A model generated the notes under the pieces. The model had not been told where the DNA came from and did not search any database. It saw only the letters and a list, made by a program, of their open reading frames with translations. Positions 6,805 to 11,686 of a DNA stretch of 11,686 nt are shown piece after piece (positions within the stretch are counted from its first letter, which is position 1; each line of letters begins with the position of its first letter). The DNA comes from JBBAFB01 sp041655595 (lineage in GTDB: Bacteria; Bacillota; DULZ01). The position numbers were made by a program, and so were the translations under genes. The stretch spans positions 1-11,686 of the forward strand of contig JBBAFB010000066.1 of the NCBI GenBank assembly GCA_041655595.1, written 5' to 3'.

Positions 6805-7455
6805 CTATTTTCTTTTAATCAAGGCTAGTTCAGCTAAATATTGAGCCGCTAAAATATCCTCCAGTGATTGGCCGCTTGCAGCAACGAAGGTAATATTTTT
6901 TCTTAATTTTTTTGCTAGGAGCAAAGCCCTTTTTACCCCTATTTCTGCCGGTCTGCTACCCTTTTGCAGTTTTGTACGTGCAATGGTTGCGGTAATAACT
7001 TTACCGCCTGCCTGAAAAGCTGCATCAAATGCGACCCCCCCGGAATGAGTTACGGCAACCGCTATCTTGTTTTGAAAATTTATCAGTTCTCCCACCTCAG
7101 AGCCAAGGTTGGGTATTGATTCCCACCTATAAATACCCATACTTTGCAGACCCTGCAGCAAGTTTTGGCAATTGCTGAGTCTTGCTGTATTATTTCCCCA
7201 ACGCGGCTCATTAATAATTACTATTGATGTGTTTAATTTTCCGGCTATCCTGCCTACCACCCGGCCCATTTGACGAGGATTTACTAAATGAGGTACCTTC
7301 ACATAATCAGGGCTAGCGCCAAACACGGCTAAGGCACCGGCCTCCAAAGCCACTTCCAGCGTAGTAGACATATCTATAATATCAACTATTACAACTACAT
7401 GACCCTGTTTTCCGGCTTGCCATGCACCCGAGGCATCCGCAGTATAATTTACCAT
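6805..7455 (-). CDS. ComB-like protein (2-phosphosulfolactate phosphatase fold), function unknown
   Basis: The 216-residue soluble protein resembles the ComB/2-phosphosulfolactate phosphatase family in layout. An early strand-loop VVVIVDIIDMSTTLEVAL (20-37) recalls the ComB segment DVLRATTTI. A middle segment is INEPRWGNNTARL (81-93), then THSGGVAFDAAF (136-147), and a tail SGQSLEDILAAQYLAE (194-209) is like the ComB C-terminus. The usual Arg after the first Asp is absent (DIIDMS instead of DVLRAS), so the phosphatase reaction cannot be assumed. The start is uncertain: ATG at 7455 has GGGTGG seven bases upstream, and an in-frame TTG at 7470 is an alternative. It lies upstream of spoIIM and divergent from a small ORF. 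No neighbour in the window indicates sulfolactate or coenzyme M metabolism. Assignment rests on pattern recognition only. Confidence 0.45.
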   Translation of the reverse strand: MVNYTADASGAWQAGKQGHVVVIVDIIDMSTTLEVALEAGALAVFGASPDYVKVPHLVNPRQMGRVVGRIAGKLNTSIVIINEPRWGNNTARLSNCQNLLQGLQSMGIYRWESIPNLGSEVGELINFQNKIAVAVTHSGGVAFDAAFQAGGKVITATIARTKLQKGSRPAEIGVKRALLLAKKLRKNITFVAASGQSLEDILAAQYLAELALIKRK

Positions 7456-7550
7456 TAATTGACCACCCAAATCCTAACACCACCGCATATTTTGGCTTTC
7501 TTTGCATAAGGATTACCTAGCAATTTCTGTAATAAAAAAATTAAGTTGAG

Positions 7551-7685
7551 GTGTTTGCCATCAAAATTTATTGTGTTCACAAGTCAATCTATTTTGTAGG
7601 TGCTGTTCGAGAATTTAAAAAATGGATCAACAATTATCCGAGCGACTGGACAGTTGAGAAGTTAATTCATCAACAGCTTAATTGA
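7551..7685 (+). CDS. Small protein of 41-44 residues on the opposite strand, unknown function
   Basis: This is the only plausible plus-strand gene. From GTG at 7551 it encodes 44 residues. A better-placed ribosome binding site, TGAGGTG (7547-7553), would instead start translation 6 bases later at an ATC codon (7560), giving 41 residues beginning IKIYCVHKS. The product has an aromatic, basic N-terminal half (IYCVHKSIYFVGAVREFKKW) and a polar C-terminal half (NNYPSDWTVEKLIHQQLN). It has no signal peptide or obvious membrane segment, though part of the first half is hydrophobic. Its last 8 bases overlap the end of the DUF3866 gene convergently. I do not recognise the family. Support comes from the Shine-Dalgarno sequence, the protein-like composition, and filling a 200-base gap that otherwise has no gene. 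Confidence 0.55.
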   Translation: MFAIKIYCVHKSIYFVGAVREFKKWINNYPSDWTVEKLIHQQLN

Positions 7686-8766
7686 TTTCCTTGTGTAATT
7701 CGGCTGCAATAGCTGCGGTAGACCAAGCCGCTTCGAAAAATTCCCTGTCCTCACGGAAGCTGCGTCCCATGGTAAAAACATCCATCTCCAACCTTGATAA
7801 TTCTTTTTCCAATGATGAAGCATCCGTTTTTAAAAAAAGATGCTTTTGATCTAGATTATTAATTTTTAGTTGTTTTTCTATTATCAGCTCCTTATCCTTT
7901 TCCAAATAGGGCAACCCTACTATTGCCTCACATAGAGCAACATTGCTTAAAATTGTCAAAGTATGATGACTTAAACCTTGATGCCTTTTTCTAGGGTCCG
8001 CAAAACTCACCCTTGGTATAATAAAAGGTTTTCCTCGCAGTGAATACACCGCATTTGCTATTTCACCTTGTTCAATACCTGAAAAACCATACTTGCTGTT
8101 TGTTCCTGTTATGCCAGGGCCCATCACCGCAACGATAACATCAGCTTTGAAGATTGCCCTACTTGCCAATAAGCCGGAGTAAATATTAATGCATTCCAAG
8201 CTGCCCCCAAAAGAATGACCAATAGTGACAGTTCCTGCCAACAAGTTTCTTTTTTTTAGCTCTTCAACTTGTTTGCTAATGGCTATTGGCAAAGCGCCTC
8301 CATCAGTCATTAAATACACTATTCTCAAGCTACCTTGACTACAAAAATTTAAGGCCAGCACAGCTGGTACCAAGTGGCTATGCAAAAGCCCTATTACCAC
8401 AGGGATACCATCAAGATACAATTGTTTTTCGACGGCCGCCCTATGTGGACTGTTTTCTTCTTCGCAACTCAAAACAGAAAATTGCATCGGAGTATAACGT
8501 AATTTCATGATATGCCCTTCTTTTGGGGAGTCTGGCAAAATTCCGCTTTTTTCATTAAAAAGAATAAAATCAAAACCACCGCTCCCCAGTTTGAGGTCTT
8601 GAGCAGTTGTATTTAGAATAATTTCATCCCCCGGTTCAGGGATCGGATTTAAATTTTTTAAGCTGATGGCATTTCGCCTTTCACCTTGGATTTCAGCCAC
8701 TATCTCGAACATTCCACTTGTTGCTCTTTTAATTTCAACTATTTTTCCTTTTTGATAATTAAGCAA
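7678..8766 (-). CDS. DUF3866 family protein
   Basis: A 362-residue cytoplasmic protein of a conserved family without known activity. The N-terminal 65 residues look like a small beta domain (GKIVEIKRATSGMFEIVAEI, then NPIPEPGDEIILNTTA). The larger domain has family-like Gly/His-rich motifs: YTPMQFSVL, GLLHSHLVPA, YLMTDGGALP, GHSFGGSLECINIYSGL, MGPGITGT, GFSGIEQGE, and RVSFADPRKRHQGLSHHT. The conserved glycine loops and histidines suggest an enzyme, but no reaction can be named. The start is TTG at 8766, chosen because GGGAGTG lies just upstream, fused to the TAG stop of the MraY-like gene 11 bases away. It is the last gene of the block starting at steA. No hairpin terminator was seen after it, where the small plus-strand ORF converges. 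Confidence 0.85.
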   Translation of the reverse strand: MLNYQKGKIVEIKRATSGMFEIVAEIQGERRNAISLKNLNPIPEPGDEIILNTTAQDLKLGSGGFDFILFNEKSGILPDSPKEGHIMKLRYTPMQFSVLSCEEENSPHRAAVEKQLYLDGIPVVIGLLHSHLVPAVLALNFCSQGSLRIVYLMTDGGALPIAISKQVEELKKRNLLAGTVTIGHSFGGSLECINIYSGLLASRAIFKADVIVAVMGPGITGTNSKYGFSGIEQGEIANAVYSLRGKPFIIPRVSFADPRKRHQGLSHHTLTILSNVALCEAIVGLPYLEKDKELIIEKQLKINNLDQKHLFLKTDASSLEKELSRLEMDVFTMGRSFREDREFFEAAWSTAAIAAELHKEIN

Positions 8767-8777
8767 AATTTCACTCC

Positions 8778-9590
8778 CTACCTGGATCTGCCCAGTAGAT
8801 CGAGGTATCTTAAATAGCTATTTTCTGCTATAATCTTTGAAAAAGAAATGGACTCGGCATATGAATGTAAAATAAACAAGAAAAAAATAATTACTATTTT
8901 TAGTGGTAATGTTAAATAAATTGCCATAAGTAATCCCAGTGAAAAACCTAGGACATTTGCTCCTGTATCTCCCAGCATAGTTTTCTCCCCTAAGTCCCAA
9001 GGTAAATATGCCAAGAATGCGCCGGTTAGGATATAAAACCACAGAATTTCTGTTTGTTGAATCACTAGATTAATTGCAATACCGAGTATTAGGAATGCTT
9101 TTATAGACCTACCGGGTCTTAAATCCAAAAGGTTAATGAAGTTTGATGTTAAAGCGATTAAACCGATATCCAAAAATAGGCCCAATAATGATATTTTGCC
9201 TCTACCCAGATTCTGGATACCGACTAAAGCAAGCAGGGAAATGCCCATTGCTTTCATTACTCCTGTTGTGATTTTGCCCTTTAATAGTGTTTTGAAATGG
9301 CCTTTGAAGCCTTTTTCATTACCTTCCCCAAAAATATCATCCAATAATCCCAATATTGTTAGGGAAGAAAATATTAGTATCAATAAAAGGGAAACATCTT
9401 TAGTCAAAAGCCTTGTTAATAACAGCAGCAGTAAGTAAACACTAATCGGTATTAAACCACCGGGAATAGGGAGGGATTTACCCTTGAAATTCTTGCGATT
9501 AATGTTTAGTTTTTTTAAACCCAAATAACCCAAAGGGAAAATTGCCCGGGTACTGAAAAATGAAATCGTAAAAAATAGCAACCCTTTCAT
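8778..9590 (-). CDS. MraY/WecA-like polyprenyl-phosphate sugar-phosphate transferase homologue
   Basis: A 270-residue polytopic membrane protein of the glycosyltransferase-4 (MraY/WecA/TagO) superfamily, whose members move a sugar phosphate from a UDP-sugar to undecaprenyl phosphate. Visible family motifs are NFKGKSLPIPGG (34-45), like the cytoplasmic loop NxRGKxIPxGGG; the Asp pair D84-D85 in GLLDDIFG; SNFINLLDLRPGRSIK (149-164), in place of NAxNLTDGLDGLA; and GDTGANVLG (207-215). The C-terminus ends YLRYLDLLGRSR and lacks the MraY HHHFE motif, so this is not MraY itself. It is shorter than the usual 320-360 residues. Its ATG overlaps the stop of the glycosyltransferase gene by four bases (ATGA). 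The two probably act on the same lipid-linked glycan. The substrate is unknown. Confidence 0.8.
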   Translation of the reverse strand: MKGLLFFTISFFSTRAIFPLGYLGLKKLNINRKNFKGKSLPIPGGLIPISVYLLLLLLTRLLTKDVSLLLILIFSSLTILGLLDDIFGEGNEKGFKGHFKTLLKGKITTGVMKAMGISLLALVGIQNLGRGKISLLGLFLDIGLIALTSNFINLLDLRPGRSIKAFLILGIAINLVIQQTEILWFYILTGAFLAYLPWDLGEKTMLGDTGANVLGFSLGLLMAIYLTLPLKIVIIFFLFILHSYAESISFSKIIAENSYLRYLDLLGRSR

Positions 9591-10264
9591 CTCAAAGCTT
9601 CGGAAGCCAACAATTTTAGGATTTGACCAAATTGCTTACCTCTATGTAAAAAGCCTTTTAAATTTCTGTCGGTCCGGCGGTGTGTCATGGAAACGTCAAT
9701 TTCTTTTATTTTTAAACCCTTTTTTAATAAATCTATACTGGCCTTTACCTCAACTCCAAAGCCTTCGCCCAGCGGAAGAATTGTTTCTAGGGCTGCCCTA
9801 CTAAACGCCCTTTGCCCCGATAAAGCCGTCTCCAGTTTTTTTCCCCCGAAATAATTTACACCCCATTTGGCTAATGCCTTTGTTAACCCAAAGCCGCCTC
9901 CAGTTGATTTTGGAAATTTTGCTATGGCACAGTCTGCTTCGCCTTGTAAAACAGCCCTCCACAGTTTGACTGCCTCCCAAGCCCCATCGCCCAAATCACC
10001 ATCTAAAAACACAATCACATCCCCTTTTGCCTTGATAGATCCAATATTTAATGAAGCCCCCTTTCCCAGGTTGTAAGGATTACTATAAACATAAGCGTCT
10101 ACAGCGGCGGCCTCTTTTTTTGTACCATCAACTGAGCCGTCATCAATAACAATTATTTCTCCAACCTCAGGAAAATTTTTAACCGCATTAATAGTCTTTG
10201 CAATATCAAGCTCTTCGTTATAAGCGGGAATAACAACTGATACTTGAACAAAAATTAGAATCAC
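9587..10264 (-). CDS. Family 2 glycosyltransferase
   Basis: A GT-A fold glycosyltransferase of about 220 residues, without membrane segments. It shows the start strand VSVVIPAYNEE, the nucleotide-binding DDGS, the metal-binding DGD in VFLDGDLGDG, the acceptor-side SGQRAFSR, and FGVEV followed by HRRTDRNLKGFLHRGKQF. It resembles polyprenyl-phosphate glucosyl/mannosyl transferases and glucosyl-3-phosphoglycerate synthase-like enzymes. The sugar cannot be told. The start is unclear. AGAGGTG sits on the TAG stop of steA, but the in-frame codon at proper distance is ATT (10255). The GTG given here is inside the Shine-Dalgarno sequence, and a TTG at 10300 would overlap steA by 34 bases. The end overlaps the MraY-like gene by four bases, suggesting coupled translation. 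Confidence 0.88.
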   Translation of the reverse strand: MILIFVQVSVVIPAYNEELDIAKTINAVKNFPEVGEIIVIDDGSVDGTKKEAAAVDAYVYSNPYNLGKGASLNIGSIKAKGDVIVFLDGDLGDGAWEAVKLWRAVLQGEADCAIAKFPKSTGGGFGLTKALAKWGVNYFGGKKLETALSGQRAFSRAALETILPLGEGFGVEVKASIDLLKKGLKIKEIDVSMTHRRTDRNLKGFLHRGKQFGQILKLLASEALR

Positions 10265-10266
10265 CT

Positions 10267-11385
10267 CTAAAAACCAAACATCAGAACAAGACGAAACCAA
10301 AACAACCTAATAGTTTGAAAAAAAGTTTCATTTGATATAAAAATTATAATTAATGGCAAGACTGCAGCGATAATCAGTTGAGCAAAACCCCTTTTCTTTA
10401 CTTTGCATGGATATAATTTATTTATACCCTTGGCATCTACCAGAACGGAACCGACCTTCAACCTTACCAAAAACGTACTCGCCATTCCATCCCTGCCCTT
10501 ATCAAGAAAATCCATCAAACTGGAAAGGGTCCCCAAGGCGACAATTAAATCCGCTCCTTCCTGATATGCTATTAATAATGCCAAATCTTCACTTGTACCA
10601 ACAGCTGGTAAAATATTGTAGGCTAAATTAAGATTTCTAATTCTCACCTCGCCCGGTGCGGTACCGTTTAAGTAACTATGAATTATTAATTGTGAACCAC
10701 TTTTTAGTGTCTGATCCGACACACTGTCCATATCTCCAACAATAATATCCGGCTTAAAACCGAACTCAACCAATGCATCTGCCCCACCGTCCACCCCTAT
10801 TAAAACAGGTTTAACTTCTTTAATGTACGGTCTAATAGCAAATAAATCTTCTTCATAATCCCTTCCGCGTACTACAACCAGCACATGTCTACCCTTTATG
10901 GAGCAATTTAGCTTAGGAATGGGGAGGGAAGCAAAAATATCTTTCATTTCTTCTGCGGCAAACTTTAAGGTATTGGTGGTAAAATCCTCAAGGTTTGATT
11001 TCAATGCCTTTTCTAATTCGGATAACTCTTGTGTTAGTTTACTTTTTTCGAGTCTATTTCCCCTAAATACCTTGCCGGCATGAATTAATTGAGAACCACT
11101 AATTTCAATTACGGAGCCTTCTTTGATATACTCCATTAAAGCGGGTTCTACGTGATCAATCACCGGTATACCCGCATCTAGGAGTTTTTTAGTTCCCAGC
11201 GCGGGATATTTTCCGGATAAGGAAGGTGAAATATTTATCAGTGCTTTAATTCTTTTTTTTATTAATGCTTCCGCAGCCAATATGTCTAAATCCGGGTGAT
11301 TAATTAAAGCTATTTCTCCGGGCAGTATCCTTTTTGCCAAGTTTTTGGTTTTACAATCCTTTCGGCATCTACCTCTTATTGACAT
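10267..11385 (-). CDS. steA: SteA-type cytokinetic ring protein (thiamin pyrophosphokinase-like fold, membrane-anchored)
   Basis: Homologue of SteA, which in Corynebacterium works with SteB at the division septum and influences cell separation. The 372-residue protein begins RGRCRKDCKTKNLAKRILPGE, includes INHPDLDILAAEALI (28-42), and has a central helical linker (about 112-150). A domain related to the thiamin pyrophosphokinase catalytic fold follows: VVVRGRDYEEDL (170-181), GVDGGADAL (197-205), DIIVGDMDSVSD (213-224), GTSEDLALL (263-271) and LDKGRDGMASTFLVRL (294-309). The C-terminus has a transmembrane helix (about 335-351) and a second hydrophobic/amphipathic stretch. The ATG has AGGTG eight bases upstream and a -10-like TATAAA in the AT-rich gap behind the spo0A terminator. 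True thiamin pyrophosphokinase is excluded by size and the membrane anchor. Confidence 0.88.
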   Translation of the reverse strand: MSIRGRCRKDCKTKNLAKRILPGEIALINHPDLDILAAEALIKKRIKALINISPSLSGKYPALGTKKLLDAGIPVIDHVEPALMEYIKEGSVIEISGSQLIHAGKVFRGNRLEKSKLTQELSELEKALKSNLEDFTTNTLKFAAEEMKDIFASLPIPKLNCSIKGRHVLVVVRGRDYEEDLFAIRPYIKEVKPVLIGVDGGADALVEFGFKPDIIVGDMDSVSDQTLKSGSQLIIHSYLNGTAPGEVRIRNLNLAYNILPAVGTSEDLALLIAYQEGADLIVALGTLSSLMDFLDKGRDGMASTFLVRLKVGSVLVDAKGINKLYPCKVKKRGFAQLIIAAVLPLIIIFISNETFFQTIRLFWFRLVLMFGF

Positions 11386-11445
11386 GTTTTCACCTAATTA
11401 AGTAATCTCTTATTTATATTATGTATATAAAACACCAAAGCATAC

Positions 11446-11475
11446 AAAAGCCCGTATCAATACCGACACGGGCTT
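11446..11475 (-). terminator. Intrinsic terminator after spo0A
   Basis: On the minus strand AAGCCCGTGTC (11475-11465) pairs with GATACGGGCTT (11458-11448) across a 6-base loop, with one G-T wobble, followed by a short T-run. It begins 24 bases after the spo0A stop and separates spo0A from steA. The T-tract is short, so some readthrough is possible. Confidence 0.8.
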
Positions 11476-11499
11476 ACAATTTTTGAGTTTACAAATGCT

Positions 11500-11686
11500 T
11501 TAACTTGTTTTTGTCTGAATGCGCAATTTATCGGCAATCATAGCAATAAATTCGGAGTTAGTGGGTTTTCCCCTTTCAACATTGATAGTGTAACCGAAAA
11601 AGCGGTTCATCATATCTACATTACCCCGATCCCAGGCTAATTCGATAGCATGTCTGATTGCCCTTTCCACCCGACTCGGAGTAGTT
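11500..11686 (-). CDS. spo0A: Sporulation response regulator Spo0A, C-terminal part (5' end outside window)
   Basis: Master regulator of sporulation entry. When phosphorylated it binds 0A boxes and activates, among others, spoIIA. Only the last 61 residues are in the window. They belong to the C-terminal DNA-binding domain and read TTPSRVERAIRHAIELAW, then NRFFGYTINVERGKPTNSEF, then IAMIADKLRIQTKTS before the TAA stop. This is nearly identical in pattern to the end of Bacillus subtilis Spo0A, including the SRVERAIRHAIE helix and the KPTNSEFIAM segment. The receiver domain and start lie beyond position 11686. A hairpin terminator follows the stop. Confidence 0.96.
   Translation of the reverse strand, partial: TTPSRVERAIRHAIELAWDRGNVDMMNRFFGYTINVERGKPTNSEFIAMIADKLRIQTKTS

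Noticed and set aside
7502..7533. Sigma-A promoter TTGCAT...TGTAAT for the small plus-strand ORF
   Set aside because: The spacer would be 20 bases and the -35 matches poorly. Only the -10-like TGTAAT is reasonable, so no promoter is called.
7534..7550. T-run on the minus strand as terminator of the steA-DUF3866 transcript
   Set aside because: No GC-rich hairpin precedes it on the minus strand. Only short AT-rich pairings are possible.
7570..7581. Dyad TTGTGTTCACAA resembling a repressor or CRP-type operator
   Set aside because: It lies inside the small ORF, the arms are only five bases, and no cognate regulator is known here. Chance is likely.
8818..9042. Minus-strand alternative frame inside the MraY-like gene
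   Set aside because: It overlaps conserved transmembrane and GDTGA coding sequence in another frame and has no homologous-looking motif.

Overview
The window comes from a low-to-moderate GC, endospore-forming Firmicute. The spoIIA operon, spoIIM, dacF and spo0A all point to sporulation. The presence of steA and a DUF3866 gene next to spo0A suggests a clostridial lineage of the Peptococcaceae/Desulfotomaculum type, but genus and species cannot be read from the sequence. Coding density is high, and no stretch over 300 bases lacks a gene. Every gene reads on the minus strand except one 44-codon ORF, so transcription runs from high to low coordinates.

In transcription order: (1) the last 61 codons of spo0A and its intrinsic terminator (11686-11446). 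(2) A tightly packed envelope/division block of steA, a family-2 glycosyltransferase, a MraY/WecA-like membrane sugar-phosphate transferase and a DUF3866 protein (11385-7678). (3) A small plus-strand ORF (7551-7685), convergent with the DUF3866 gene and divergent from a ComB-like gene. (4) The ComB-like gene (7455-6805) and spoIIM (6712-6077). (5) xerD, a purine nucleoside phosphorylase, a pyrimidine nucleoside phosphorylase and dacF (5992-1705), ending in a clear intrinsic terminator. (6) The three-gene spoIIA operon spoIIAA-spoIIAB-sigF (1597-9).

The genes form a coherent early-sporulation locus. Spo0A activates asymmetric division genes, including spoIIA. SpoIIAA and SpoIIAB hold sigma-F inactive until the septum forms. 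DacF trims peptidoglycan in the forespore, and SpoIIM takes part in the engulfment machinery. SteA and the two polyprenol-type sugar transferases suggest an envelope or division function beside these genes. XerD resolves chromosome dimers, and the two nucleoside phosphorylases serve nucleoside salvage.

Regulatory sequences visible by eye include a candidate sigma-H/Spo0A promoter before spoIIAA, a candidate forespore (sigma-F/sigma-G) promoter before dacF, and a palindrome that would bury the sigF ribosome binding site. There are also several junctions where a TAG stop is fused to the next Shine-Dalgarno sequence. No CRISPR array, insertion sequence, tRNA, rRNA or prophage gene was seen. The least understood parts are the steA-GT2-MraY-like-DUF3866 block, the ComB-like protein and the small plus-strand ORF.
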